From positions 1-48,944 of IMG/VR virus record IMGVR_UViG_3300006802_000143: a stretch of 48,944 bases of DNA, one strand, 5' to 3'. The translations under genes were made by a program, and so were the position numbers. Source of the DNA: a virus. Positions within the stretch are counted from its first letter, which is position 1; each line of letters opens with the position of its first letter. Shown here piece by piece: positions 27,444-37,511 of the stretch. The notes beneath the pieces were generated by a model. The model did not search any database and was not told the DNA's origin. It saw only the letters and a program-made list of their open reading frames with translations.

Positions 27444-30400
27444 TTACAGATTGGCCATCTCGCGCAGCTTCTTCAGGTTTACCCCTTGGAGTAGCTGCCG
27501 CTCAGCCTCTCGCAGCTGCTTGATCTGCCGCTGCTTCTCATCCTCGTCCATCCGATCTTCTGACGCTTGACTAATCATGGTCACAGCTTTGCGGATGTTA
27601 GTTAGTTGCGTGGCAATCTGGTTAACGGCCGGAGCCAAGGCAACTCGCTGACGGACCGTCTCATCCGACAGGTAGTCTGCAATGTCTTGCGGGCTACGTT
27701 GCTTCAGGTCAGACAGAGTTGAAGCCGCGCGCTCGGTCACCTCTCTCAGGGCATAGAAGTCCTTGCGCAGAGCAGATTCATATTCTTTGGAAACGAATCC
27801 ACTAGCGTTGGGGATAGTGGCCAATGCATCTTGGAAAGACAAAGACGGGCGCGGAGTGCCGGACATCTCAGCCAAGATCGGATTAGTCATGTACATGAGC
27901 AAACCACCAAATGACCCAAACATACCGCGGATCAGGTGATCTGCCACGATGGGCGATACCACGCCGGTCTTGCCCAGCAGCTTGGAAATCTCAGACGTGC
28001 TGTCCTCGAACTGGCGCCCCAGCTCTTTCTTCTGCTGGAACAAGCCAACCAACGGCTTCTGCTGGAAGAAGTCGTAGTTGATGATTGCCTCTGTCAGCGG
28101 CTTGATGGCCTGTGGCACAGGCGTCGGGCTCAGGATAGAGTTGGCCAACAGTGATGCAAGAGACGCACGGAACTTTGCTGAATCCTCATAGCCGTTATCC
28201 GTGAGCAGCATGTACGTATGCTCGGCAACCACCTTGGGTAGCGCAAAGATGTCCGCGCGCAGTGGGATGCTGAATCCACCAGAGCCAGGGATCATCAGCA
28301 GACGGTCACGCGTAGGCGTCGGCTTGTTCAGGTAATCCTCGTCGTCACCATTCATCATGGCGTACAGGACAGACAGAGCCATCACCGAGCCGGTCGTGGC
28401 AGCCAGCGTTTGGAAGGCTGCCTTGCGCTCAGTGGGCGACGTGCCAACACCGGTCAGCGTACGGTAGGCCACATGCTGGGCAGCGAGGTAGGCGTTGAAG
28501 AACGGGATAACCTGGCCAGCCAAGGCAAGCATCTTGCTGTTGCCGCGGCGGCGCACGTTGAAGATCTCGAACGCCTTCTCATACGCCTCTGCTTTGCTCA
28601 AGCCCTGAGCCTCTGCCGCCTCGAACGTGGCCTGACGCACAGCGTTATCAGCGGCCATGGCCAAGTTGCCAAGCTTGCGCTTTACGCCAGCCCAGAAACT
28701 CTTTTCTTGCTTGAGCCCCGCAAAGATCTCGGCATCAGCACGGATCACGGCAGACGTGAAGTCACGCACGCCAACGGCACCAATGTTCTTCAGCTCCTCA
28801 TGCGCCTTGCTCTTGCCGCGCAGGGTCTGGATAAATTCCTTGACCGCACGAAAGGGAATGGACAGGGCGTACTGCGGCTTCAAGCCGGACGTGAACATTG
28901 CAGCAAACGAGTCCTGCGGAACCTGAGCGATAGAGAACAGGGGGTACAGCACCACAGACTGACGCAGCACGTCAGCCATCTTGCTGAACACTTTGACCGT
29001 CGGGATAGCCACAGACTCGAGACCACGGAAGGCTGACATAAACAGCGGGTCAGCCATGTTATAGCCAACCCTTTCCCCGTCTTGCCAAACGTAGACCAGA
29101 TTGTCCGCAGGCATGGGAGGAGACAGTACATATCTCTTTACCATTTTCCCATCTTGCTCCACCTCAACCGCCAAGACTCCGTAATCCTTCAGAGAATCTT
29201 GGGTGGCGCGAGCTTGGCTTGCTTGAGCGGGCGTATTGAACGGGATAACACCACGACCGGAAACCTTTTCCAGCATCGGGTTGCCTTGCTCATCAAACCC
29301 AATCCCAATGTTGTCTGGATTGTTCTTGTCATGGATTTTGTTAGCAAGGCCAAGCTTTTCGGCCGTAGTGGCAAGCGCCACGCCGGAGCGGTTGCGTACA
29401 CCGCGGTTGATGGCGTACTGAGTCCAGCGCACCATGTTGTCAAAGATGTCGTTGACCGGCTTCTCTGACCCTTTCAATCCTTTGTCCGCTTGTACAGCCA
29501 GCGAACGCAAGAACTCTTTCGGACCCTTGCCTTCTTCAATTTGATCCTCGCGGAAAAACGGAACGTACCCGGCTGCATCCATAAGCATGTCTGCTTCTTC
29601 TCTTGTGTAAAGGCCGGTGTCAACCATTACATCAAGAGCATTGCTACGAATGCCGTTCCAAATCTCAGAGACTTCGTTAAGCTCTGGGAACATCTTGAAG
29701 AACTGCATGCCAGTCTGAATTTTTTCCGCCGGCATGTTCTTTGTATTCTTGCGCTTAGCAAGAAGGGCTTGTGCCTTGTCACTCAAAGCGCTTGCGGCAA
29801 CAGGCTTTCCTGCCGCGCGCATAGCCCTAGCCTCTGCCCGCATGGCCTCAACCTGAGCATCAATGTTGTCATTGAACTCATTAAGTTCTTGTGTGCGGCG
29901 AGCCTCAAAAGCCGTATGGGCAATAAGCTCAATCTGCTCTTTTGTTAAACCGTGCTTTTCCGCAATCTCGTCCAGCTTTTTGGACAGATTGAAGATGTTG
30001 CGATCATCCTTGACGCCGACCCACTTGTGCAACTCAGTGTCGTACTTGATGTTGCCTTCCATTAAGAACAGGTTGGCAATGGCGTCAGAGTGAGCGGTCT
30101 GGCTCAGGCTGGTGTTGAGCAGCATTCCAATCTTCTGCTCGTTACCAACCATGGAGTTCATCACTTCACGGCGGATCTGGTTGTTCAGCGCAGCATCACT
30201 GCTGAATGACCACGTCTCAACCTGATCGGCAAACTTTCGGAATGCGCCGTACGCAGCCTCTCGGGTAGCCTTTGGGTTGTCGCGCGCGTTGTCCCAAGAC
30301 TGACGAACCTTTTGGATGTAGCCAGGCTCAGGCGGGGCAACAGAGCGGCCAATACCCTCGAGCATCTCCATGGCATCGTTGCCCATCTGGGTGCGAACAG

Positions 30401-33400
30401 GTGCTGGTTCTTTTGTTGCAAAGCCAAGAATGGGCTTCTCAAGCGCAAACATTTCCATCTGTCCAACGCTTGCAATCGGAGCTGCGTCAGACTTTGCGGA
30501 AGATGTGACGCGATCCATGTAGTCAATAAACGTCTCTGATGGCAAAAAGTTTTTACCGCGCAAAGAGTTAAAGAATCGCTTGAGTGCCGCTCCAAGCTTT
30601 GCAAAAAACTTTTCAACAACGCTCAAAGGTTTCTCTTGGGTGGTTGCCCAACGAGAAACTTGGTCTGCGTACCACTCATCAAAGCGACGCCAGTAGGACC
30701 GCATTTCAGAAGACATCAAAGATGCATCCGTCTTTGCTGCAGCGCTTCTTGCAAACCGCTTTGCGCGCATGCTTTCAATGTGCTCTCGAGCAGTTTTGCC
30801 TTGATTTGATTTCAGCCACTTGTTGTACTCATCAACAATTGCCTTCTTCATTTCTGGAGAAGCATTGTTAAAAACCACAACCTCATGGATGTGCCCAAGC
30901 TCATGGGCTAAAACCTCCAGCATTCTTCCTACGCTGGTAGATTTTGTGAATGTTATGTAGTACTCACCATTGCCAAGGTGACGCATTGTTCCTTCAGCAT
31001 TTGGGTCAAGCGCTGCAGATCCTATCCGGCGATACGGACCCGTGAAGTTTTTGCTGTTTGCTCTAGCGTCTTCAATGGTTGTGATGTAAACATTATTTGG
31101 AATGTTCAACATCTTTTTCCATCCGCGCAAAACCGAAACCATGCGTGGATCTATATCCTTTGAAAAACCAAGACCATCTTTGTCAAACTTGACTACGGTT
31201 TCTTTGCGCTTTGATTCTTCTTCAATAACTTGTTTTCTTGCGTCCGACAATTCTTTTTTCTGCTCGGGCGTCAGATTAAGAGGGTTGGTTTGAATGCTTT
31301 CAATATCTTTCCCAACCCGATACTCACCCTTAAACGGAATGTAAACAGGGTCTCCATTGATTGCACTGTACGCCTGAACCAATCCAATGTCGCCATTTTG
31401 GTAGACAACAGATCCGCCAAAGTCTTTGGCGTGAGCATTTGCATTTTTGGATTGCTCTGGGTTGGCGCTAATCAGGGCATACTTTTCATATAACGGCTCT
31501 TTGCTTGTTGCCGCCGTCAATGCGTTGTACAAAGCACCACGATACTGGGCATCAGTTGCATCCGGCATGCGGCGAGCAACATCTTCCTTGATAGCCTCAA
31601 CGTCCAAACCAGTGTTGGCCGCCTCTTCCATCAGATCCTGCAGACTTGGCTCGGCAGGGCGACGACCTGCAGCCAACTCACGATTTATGGCTGGCAACGT
31701 TTCCAGTTTCTCCAGCTCAGCCTTGGCCGCATCCCGCTGTTGCTCCAGCGCAGCCAAGTTTGCAGCCTCAATCTCTGACGTGTAATCACCAGACCGCAGC
31801 TTGCCGGTAATGTGATCAATTGCAGCCTGAGAATCAAACCTTGGATTCTCTTGGCCGCCAACCAGCTTGCGGTTCTCGGGAGGCAGGAAGTCGTCCAGCG
31901 CCCCATCCTCAACCATGTCCTCAAGCAGGGCGCCTTTGCCTTCCTTGTTGTACAGGCGACGCAGGGACTTCTTATCCACGTCGATATCAGCCAGGTTAAT
32001 CGAGCCCGGACGAAAAGTCAGTTTGCCCTCGAGCGCCTTGAACAGGCTCGTCTTTTGAGCCTTGGCTGCGGTAATGTCCTTGTTGATGGCCGCAAGACTT
32101 TCCTTGACGGACTTGATCTCTGCCTGCTCTTCAGGCGTGAATTCAAACTTCTGCACGCCACGGGGCTTGGCTTGCGGCTCAGTCTCGAGCGGCTCACGTT
32201 TGCCGTACAGGCCGGCCGGCTCTTCCAGCTGGGCAGGGGCGGCAGGCTCTGCAGGGGCGGCAGGGGCGGCAGGGGCGGCAGGACCAGCCCCCAATCGCTC
32301 CAGCTCTCTACGCTTAATCAGCTCATTTCGCACAGGATCCGGGTCAAACGTGGCTGCCTGAATCTGTCTGATCTGCGCTTGGCGCTGTCGTTCTGCGGCA
32401 ACAGCTTCAGCCCGAACCTGGTCTTCCTCCGCCTGTCGCCGCTCTTCCATGGCTTGACGAATGGCAACGTTGCCATCCGATCGGGTAAACCCTGACATGC
32501 CGGCAACACGTTCTTGCTGGGCAAGCATGGCCGCCTCAATCCTGGCCACGTCATCCAGACGGTTCTGCTCAATAGCCTGCTGACGCATCTGCTCCAACTG
32601 CTCGGCTTCTTGCCGCAGGTCTTGGGCTTGTTGCGCAGAGAACCCGGGGCGGGCCGGCTGGGCCTCTATGCTAGGCAGGCCAAGGGCGGCAGGTGCTTCT
32701 GGTGCAGCAGCTGCAGCAGGCGGCCTCTCCGGGGGCGGGGTAACTGCGCCCTTAGCACGACGGCCAAGAGTCAAATCAACCAACAGACTGGTTAGCGCGC
32801 CAACACCAGCGCCATAGACGCCTTCCTCACCTGATCCTTCAAGCACGTCTTTCTTGGGATCGTAGACGCCTTTGGCAATGTAGTTCTGGGCCACCTTCTG
32901 GGCGGCTTCGGTCAAACCTTCCACCCCACCGCGGGCAAGGGCAGTGGTGAAGATACTCTTGAGTGGACCAATGTTGGGGGCAAGAATGTCCAGCATGCCT
33001 GTTGGCGCGCCCAACGCAGTAGCCCGACTAATCTCTTCAGGCGTAGCGCCCGCTTGTTCTGCGGCCTGACGCGCTTCACCGGCACCAGCGGAAACACCAA
33101 GAGCGCCAGCGCCAACACGACCAGCAAGGCCCAAAGGACCGGCAACAAAAAATGGTAGAGTAGATCCAACACCAGAAAGCAGTTTGCTAGATACGCTCTC
33201 GCCAATCTCAGGCGTAGCAGGAGCCAAGTACTCGCGGGTGGGTTTGGCCAAGCTCTCAATGCCAGCTCGAACAGACTTCTCGTAGTCTTCCGGCAACAGG
33301 GCAGACGCGCCAATTGCAGACGTTTCCAACAGACCAGTGGCACCACGGCCAACGGCTTTAGGAATGTCCTTTAAGTAATCCTTGAAGCCAGTTTCTTTCT

Positions 33401-33533
33401 TGGGCGGAGCGGCTTCTATCTTGGGCCCATATCCAAGACCACTCAGGTATTGAGCGATCTTGGTTGCGTCCTCGGTGTTCCCTGCCGCATCGGCAGCTTT
33501 CAATGCAGCAAAGAGATCCTCAACTGTTGCCAT
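27444..33533 (-). CDS. Giant internal virion protein with zinc-metalloprotease motif
   Basis: 2029 residues. The N-terminal 270 residues are helical with several Gly/Ala hydrophobic stretches; then a long Gln/Ala/Pro-rich coiled coil (about 290-450). Residues 875-884 contain AHELGHIHE (HExxH, zincin protease). The C-terminal part (about 1480-1720) has SVVLYPLFSIAQVPQDSFAA and IPFFNAYLAAQHV, resembling a large polyvalent-protein domain (LPD38 type) of phage ejected proteins. Giant proteins at this position in podoviruses are packed in the capsid and injected with the DNA. Palindrome copy 6 lies in the coiled-coil region. Domain names are by recognition. Confidence 0.8.
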   Translation of the reverse strand: MATVEDLFAALKAADAAGNTEDATKIAQYLSGLGYGPKIEAAPPKKETGFKDYLKDIPKAVGRGATGLLETSAIGASALLPEDYEKSVRAGIESLAKPTREYLAPATPEIGESVSSKLLSGVGSTLPFFVAGPLGLAGRVGAGALGVSAGAGEARQAAEQAGATPEEISRATALGAPTGMLDILAPNIGPLKSIFTTALARGGVEGLTEAAQKVAQNYIAKGVYDPKKDVLEGSGEEGVYGAGVGALTSLLVDLTLGRRAKGAVTPPPERPPAAAAAPEAPAALGLPSIEAQPARPGFSAQQAQDLRQEAEQLEQMRQQAIEQNRLDDVARIEAAMLAQQERVAGMSGFTRSDGNVAIRQAMEERRQAEEDQVRAEAVAAERQRQAQIRQIQAATFDPDPVRNELIKRRELERLGAGPAAPAAPAAPAEPAAPAQLEEPAGLYGKREPLETEPQAKPRGVQKFEFTPEEQAEIKSVKESLAAINKDITAAKAQKTSLFKALEGKLTFRPGSINLADIDVDKKSLRRLYNKEGKGALLEDMVEDGALDDFLPPENRKLVGGQENPRFDSQAAIDHITGKLRSGDYTSEIEAANLAALEQQRDAAKAELEKLETLPAINRELAAGRRPAEPSLQDLMEEAANTGLDVEAIKEDVARRMPDATDAQYRGALYNALTAATSKEPLYEKYALISANPEQSKNANAHAKDFGGSVVYQNGDIGLVQAYSAINGDPVYIPFKGEYRVGKDIESIQTNPLNLTPEQKKELSDARKQVIEEESKRKETVVKFDKDGLGFSKDIDPRMVSVLRGWKKMLNIPNNVYITTIEDARANSKNFTGPYRRIGSAALDPNAEGTMRHLGNGEYYITFTKSTSVGRMLEVLAHELGHIHEVVVFNNASPEMKKAIVDEYNKWLKSNQGKTAREHIESMRAKRFARSAAAKTDASLMSSEMRSYWRRFDEWYADQVSRWATTQEKPLSVVEKFFAKLGAALKRFFNSLRGKNFLPSETFIDYMDRVTSSAKSDAAPIASVGQMEMFALEKPILGFATKEPAPVRTQMGNDAMEMLEGIGRSVAPPEPGYIQKVRQSWDNARDNPKATREAAYGAFRKFADQVETWSFSSDAALNNQIRREVMNSMVGNEQKIGMLLNTSLSQTAHSDAIANLFLMEGNIKYDTELHKWVGVKDDRNIFNLSKKLDEIAEKHGLTKEQIELIAHTAFEARRTQELNEFNDNIDAQVEAMRAEARAMRAAGKPVAASALSDKAQALLAKRKNTKNMPAEKIQTGMQFFKMFPELNEVSEIWNGIRSNALDVMVDTGLYTREEADMLMDAAGYVPFFREDQIEEGKGPKEFLRSLAVQADKGLKGSEKPVNDIFDNMVRWTQYAINRGVRNRSGVALATTAEKLGLANKIHDKNNPDNIGIGFDEQGNPMLEKVSGRGVIPFNTPAQASQARATQDSLKDYGVLAVEVEQDGKMVKRYVLSPPMPADNLVYVWQDGERVGYNMADPLFMSAFRGLESVAIPTVKVFSKMADVLRQSVVLYPLFSIAQVPQDSFAAMFTSGLKPQYALSIPFRAVKEFIQTLRGKSKAHEELKNIGAVGVRDFTSAVIRADAEIFAGLKQEKSFWAGVKRKLGNLAMAADNAVRQATFEAAEAQGLSKAEAYEKAFEIFNVRRRGNSKMLALAGQVIPFFNAYLAAQHVAYRTLTGVGTSPTERKAAFQTLAATTGSVMALSVLYAMMNGDDEDYLNKPTPTRDRLLMIPGSGGFSIPLRADIFALPKVVAEHTYMLLTDNGYEDSAKFRASLASLLANSILSPTPVPQAIKPLTEAIINYDFFQQKPLVGLFQQKKELGRQFEDSTSEISKLLGKTGVVSPIVADHLIRGMFGSFGGLLMYMTNPILAEMSGTPRPSLSFQDALATIPNASGFVSKEYESALRKDFYALREVTERAASTLSDLKQRSPQDIADYLSDETVRQRVALAPAVNQIATQLTNIRKAVTMISQASEDRMDEDEKQRQIKQLREAERQLLQGVNLKKLREMANL
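32462..32475. repeat. 14-bp palindrome TGGCAACGTTGCCA, copy 6
   Basis: Exact copy within the giant internal protein gene, encoding DGNVA on the minus strand, the same peptide as copy 5 although the two genes are unrelated and on opposite strands. Confidence 0.9.
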
Positions 33534-33542
33534 GGGGCACCC

Positions 33543-35912
33543 TTACTTTTTGGGTTTTAGATACTTCCCGAGCAGGTCATTCATGTCCTGACCCACGTCT
33601 ATTTCACCGGGATCATACCCATCATAAGCCTGACGCATCAAGTTGCGATAACCCGTATGCAGGTTAAGCCTGTTTCTGGCAGCGGCAACAGCATCTTGAA
33701 CAAAGGCATTTGACTTGCCCTCATCCATAGAAAGCAGCGGGTTCTTGGACACCAATCCTTTTGCCGTGGTTTCAGCCCGACCCAAATAGTCCTGCTCCAT
33801 GCGACGAGCAATCTCTGCCGCGCGCAGACGCTGCCCCTCTTGAGCCTTGGTAATCTTGCCCTCTTCAACCTGCTTCCTGAGATCAAGCTCCAAGCCTTTG
33901 AGGAACTTCTGGGATTCCAAGCCCTGTCTACGGATATCAGCCAAGCTCTTGTAGCGCTCAAGGCCAAGCTGACCTTGCATGATGGCATTCTCTTCTGCGG
34001 TGCGGGTCGCGGCCGAGCGCAGCAGGGAAGAAACTCCAGCCTGCCCGCCTTGGCCAATGTTTGCAAGGGCATATGGCGATGTACCACCAGCAATACCCAA
34101 GCCGGCAGCAAGCAGAGCCAAGTACTTATCCTCTTCGCGCTGCTTATCCAAACGACCCAAACGCGCCTCGAGCAGTTGCTCCAGTTTGCTCTTTGGTTCT
34201 TCTTCGGATGTCCCGGCGCCTTTGCCGCCTGCGGCCGTCTCAGTACCACCTACGCCAGCAGCTCCGGGCCCACTTTCAATATCTTGAGCGGTATATCGAG
34301 CAGCTTCTTCTTGACGGGCTTTCTCGGCAGCAATGCGCTGGTTCTCTTCGTCCACATCAAACGGAGAAATTCCAGAGAAAGTAACTGGGCCAGTTTCCCC
34401 GGTTTTCCCGGGCTTGGCCGGCGGCGTATATCCCGGGCGAGGTCCGTAGGTCTCAACTCCAGCAGGCGTGTAGGTCAAAGGAGCCAAAGGCTTGATGCCG
34501 CGCTCTTGCTGCTCCTTCGGGCTCATGCTCACGTCTTTCATGAACGCAGGACGTGATGCGCGCTCAAGCTCGTCTGCAGTCGGCTCAGGTTCTGCGCCGT
34601 ACTTCTTCAGCTCATCCGCCTGCTTGCGTTCCATAACATTTTTGCCAATGTCAAAGCCCAAAGTGGCAAGTCCAAGCGGCCCTGCAATTCGACCAAACGT
34701 ACCCATTCCTTTTGTTGCAGAAGATGCGGAAGGCGTAGCGGCGGATGGCGTAGCAGCGGGAGGAGCAACGGCTTCAGGCATTGCAGAGAATGCCGCGCGC
34801 GCTTGCTCCATACGCAGGCGACGGCGAGCAGCATCCCTAATCTCTTCAGCAGACATTTCGGCAAGATCACCTATCCCGCCCAAGCTTACTGCGCCACGAT
34901 TCTGGAAGCGCACAGCACCGCCACCAGCCATGCCGGCAACATACTGGCGCGTTTCAGCGGGCAGGCGAGCAGGATCGGCACCAGACGCCAGCCACCTATC
35001 AGTAGCACCAGGCCCCATGTTGTAGGCAATGGCCGCCAACTTGTCATCACCGTAACGCTGACGCATGGCTTTCAGGTAGTCACGCCCAACTCGAGCGATC
35101 TCGTCAGGGCTACGGTCGCGCGCAGGCTCAACCCCAAACCCGGGGTCAAGCTGGGTGCCGGGCATAACCTGCATCTCGCCTTGCGCACCCTTGGGAGAAG
35201 TGAGCAGATTGCCCGATCGGTCATAGCGACGGCCGCCACTTTCCTTGGCCAACACGTACTTGAGCAGCGCATCATCTTCGGCGCTGATGGCCTTCTTGTC
35301 CCGCTCAACCTGAACCGTGCCATCACCCTCGCGACGGGTCACATTCTCCACCGCGGCGCCTTCAGGCGTACGGGTCAGGAAAGTCTTGGACGCCACCGGC
35401 GACAAGGACTCAATGCCCTCATCCGACGGCAGGTTTGAATCTTCCACCATCTTCAGGATTCTGCTGATGTCAGGCATGCGGCCGGCACCAGCTAAGGCGC
35501 TGACCATCTCGTCGTATTCCTCGTCGGACTCGTCCTCTTCCCGGCCAAGCAGGGCCTCAATCATGCCGCGGTCCGTTCCCCCGCCGCCAGCAAAGGCAAC
35601 AATCCCACCGCCAGCCATCTCTTCCTGCGGCAGGTTGGATGGCAACGTTGCCACTCCTTGGTCAGCCTGAGCCTGCTGCATCACCTGCTGGGCAATGGGC
35701 GGCTGTTGCGGAGCGGGGGCGGCAGGAGGCATGGCCGCTTTGGCCATCTTCTGGTTCAGCTCGCTGATCAGCGGGATGCCAACGTAAGACGGCAGCGTGC
35801 CATTCTGCACGGCCTGGCTCAGACTGCGCTGGGCAGCCTTGATCTGATCCGGCGTGCGAGCCATCTCGGCAATGGCATAGGCGCGCTCTTTAAGTCCAGC
35901 TTGGATGCTCAT
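33543..35912 (-). CDS. Internal virion protein with lytic transglycosylase domain
   Basis: 789 residues. The helical N-terminus and Pro/Gln linker end in GGGIVAFAGGGG. Residues about 215-320 form an SLT domain: AKESGGRRYDRSGN (catalytic Glu about 224), KGAQGEMQVMPGTQ, GRDYLKAMRQRYGD and AAIAYNMGPGATDRWL. GMAGGGAVRFQNRG follows, then Ala-rich and coiled-coil segments to the end. Such proteins (compare T7 gp16) cut a hole in peptidoglycan during DNA entry. It lies 9 bp from the giant protein gene. A palindrome copy encodes VATLP near residue 89. Confidence 0.88.
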   Translation of the reverse strand: MSIQAGLKERAYAIAEMARTPDQIKAAQRSLSQAVQNGTLPSYVGIPLISELNQKMAKAAMPPAAPAPQQPPIAQQVMQQAQADQGVATLPSNLPQEEMAGGGIVAFAGGGGTDRGMIEALLGREEDESDEEYDEMVSALAGAGRMPDISRILKMVEDSNLPSDEGIESLSPVASKTFLTRTPEGAAVENVTRREGDGTVQVERDKKAISAEDDALLKYVLAKESGGRRYDRSGNLLTSPKGAQGEMQVMPGTQLDPGFGVEPARDRSPDEIARVGRDYLKAMRQRYGDDKLAAIAYNMGPGATDRWLASGADPARLPAETRQYVAGMAGGGAVRFQNRGAVSLGGIGDLAEMSAEEIRDAARRRLRMEQARAAFSAMPEAVAPPAATPSAATPSASSATKGMGTFGRIAGPLGLATLGFDIGKNVMERKQADELKKYGAEPEPTADELERASRPAFMKDVSMSPKEQQERGIKPLAPLTYTPAGVETYGPRPGYTPPAKPGKTGETGPVTFSGISPFDVDEENQRIAAEKARQEEAARYTAQDIESGPGAAGVGGTETAAGGKGAGTSEEEPKSKLEQLLEARLGRLDKQREEDKYLALLAAGLGIAGGTSPYALANIGQGGQAGVSSLLRSAATRTAEENAIMQGQLGLERYKSLADIRRQGLESQKFLKGLELDLRKQVEEGKITKAQEGQRLRAAEIARRMEQDYLGRAETTAKGLVSKNPLLSMDEGKSNAFVQDAVAAARNRLNLHTGYRNLMRQAYDGYDPGEIDVGQDMNDLLGKYLKPKK
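35640..35653. repeat. 14-bp palindrome TGGCAACGTTGCCA, copy 7
   Basis: Exact copy in the linker of the transglycosylase gene, encoding VATLP; copy 1 also encodes MATLP at a gene start. Confidence 0.9.
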
Positions 35913-35921
35913 GCCAGTTCC

Positions 35922-37511
35922 TTAGCTTTTCATTGCGTTATACAGGCCAAGACCTGCGATGCCGTCGTCCATGCGCTTCTTCTCGAAGTCCTTGGGTAGA
36001 CCGCCCTTTTTACCAAATGCACCCAGCTTATTGAGCGCCAATCCAGTCACGCCCAGACCTGCCGCCTGGGACAAGTAGCTCGGCGGCGCCTGATACGACT
36101 GCGTCGTAGAAGCCTGCATGGGCAGACCGCGCAACTGAGCGTTCATGAACGCCAGCTGTTGCTGCGGATACTGCGTCTGCATTGCATAGTTCTGGATAGC
36201 CTGGTTCAGAACGTTTTGATCGTACGCTTGACGTGACGCGCCATACTGCGCCTGCGTTCCAAGAATTCCTTGCTGTGCTGCCAGTTGTTGCGTACCCAGA
36301 TTGCCCAACTGACCGGCGCCTTGAATGGCCTGGCCATAACCCGCCTGCTGAGCGCCAACACCTTGCAGCCCAATCTGAGCGCCTTGCATACCAGCTTGAG
36401 CGCCTTGAATACCGGCTTGCTGTCCCTGAATACCTGTCTGGGCACCTTGAATACCTAGACCGGCGCCTTGCATACCGGCTTGAGCACCTTGAATACCGAG
36501 ACCAGCGCCTTGCATGGCAGCTTGTTTGCCTTGTAGTCCAAGATTGGCGCCAAACTGTTGGGCCTGACGCGCTTGATCAAAAGCCGATTGCAGCCCGGTG
36601 GCTTGAATACCGCCCATCTGCGTGGCTAAATTGCGCTGGCGTTCTGCCTCCATGATGGCTTGACGACCGCCACCAAAAGCCCCGGCTTGCGTGGCTTGAC
36701 CACGCTGTTGTGCGCCCAGAATATCCGACGCACGCTGTGCTTCGCGTTGCTGTACACCCACCACGTTTTGCATGTATGGGGACATATACGCTTGCGTGGC
36801 GTAGGGGTCAGTTGCCTGTTGTGCGTACTGTGCTCCTGCTTGTCCAGCTTCGGCCCCGTATTGCATGCCTTGTAGGCCTGCTTGCGCCCCCATGCCACCG
36901 TAGCCCATGCCTTGACGCCCCGCTTGTGCGCCCATGCCGCCGTACATACCAGCTCGCTGTCCTGCTTGCGCCCCCATGCCACCGTACTGAGCACCAAGAC
37001 CGCCGTACTGACCCGCTTGTCCTGCGGTTCCAAGAGCGCCCATGATGCCAGCCCCAGCCACGTCCGTGGCTTGGCCGTACTGACCTGGAACTTGGAGGTT
37101 TGCCGCTCCTTGGTATGCTTGGTTTTGCAACGGATCAAACGGAGCGTAAGCAGAGCGAGCGGCCGTCATCTCTCCCGGTCCCAAACCTCTAAGCATCGGA
37201 TTTCCGCTGGCATCAACCTCCCCTGAAGCTGAACCAAACGCTTGGTACGGCTTAACGCTAGTAATCTGCGTGGTGCCGTCGGGTCCGGGGGCGGTATTAA
37301 ACAGCTGCTGCTGGGTAGCGCCCAACATTGTCTCTACATACGGACGAGCGTATTCAGGAATGTTAGAGGTGTTGGTTGTGCTTTGAGTCGGCGCCCCACC
37401 TCCGCCGCCACTTCCGCCACCACCATACACAATCCGGCCGCCCTCCTTGCGAGTGACGCAATCTCCCAATGTCTCGCCCATGGCGTAGAGTTGTCGGCGT
37501 GAATAGCTCAT
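35922..37511 (-). CDS. Virion protein with Gly-x-Gln-Gly-Ala-Gln heptads
   Basis: 529 residues. YARPYVETMLGATQQQLFN near residue 55 and a Pro/Gly head are shared with podovirus internal proteins. Residues about 165-230 repeat YGGMGAQAG. Residues about 320-400 are at least nine near-perfect seven-residue repeats of the form G-(I/M/L)-Q-G-A-Q-(A/L). The C-terminus has QAAGLGVTGLALNKLGAFGK. The heptads would place Gln and Ala on one face of a helix or form a fibrous structure. Together with the neighbours it probably belongs to the ejection core, comparable in place to T7 gp14. Function is inferred. Confidence 0.7.
   Translation of the reverse strand: MSYSRRQLYAMGETLGDCVTRKEGGRIVYGGGGSGGGGGAPTQSTTNTSNIPEYARPYVETMLGATQQQLFNTAPGPDGTTQITSVKPYQAFGSASGEVDASGNPMLRGLGPGEMTAARSAYAPFDPLQNQAYQGAANLQVPGQYGQATDVAGAGIMGALGTAGQAGQYGGLGAQYGGMGAQAGQRAGMYGGMGAQAGRQGMGYGGMGAQAGLQGMQYGAEAGQAGAQYAQQATDPYATQAYMSPYMQNVVGVQQREAQRASDILGAQQRGQATQAGAFGGGRQAIMEAERQRNLATQMGGIQATGLQSAFDQARQAQQFGANLGLQGKQAAMQGAGLGIQGAQAGMQGAGLGIQGAQTGIQGQQAGIQGAQAGMQGAQIGLQGVGAQQAGYGQAIQGAGQLGNLGTQQLAAQQGILGTQAQYGASRQAYDQNVLNQAIQNYAMQTQYPQQQLAFMNAQLRGLPMQASTTQSYQAPPSYLSQAAGLGVTGLALNKLGAFGKKGGLPKDFEKKRMDDGIAGLGLYNAMKS
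36330..36530 (-). repeat. 21-bp tandem repeats coding the heptads
   Basis: On the + strand, units such as GCGCCTTGCATACCAGCTTG and GCACCTTGAATACC recur every 21 bp or so in about 200 bp. They code the heptads of the 529-residue protein. Such repeats change copy number easily. Confidence 0.8.

Noticed and set aside
31689-31703. TGGCAACGTTTCCA near copy of the palindrome
   Set aside because: One half-site is broken; kept out of the count of exact copies.
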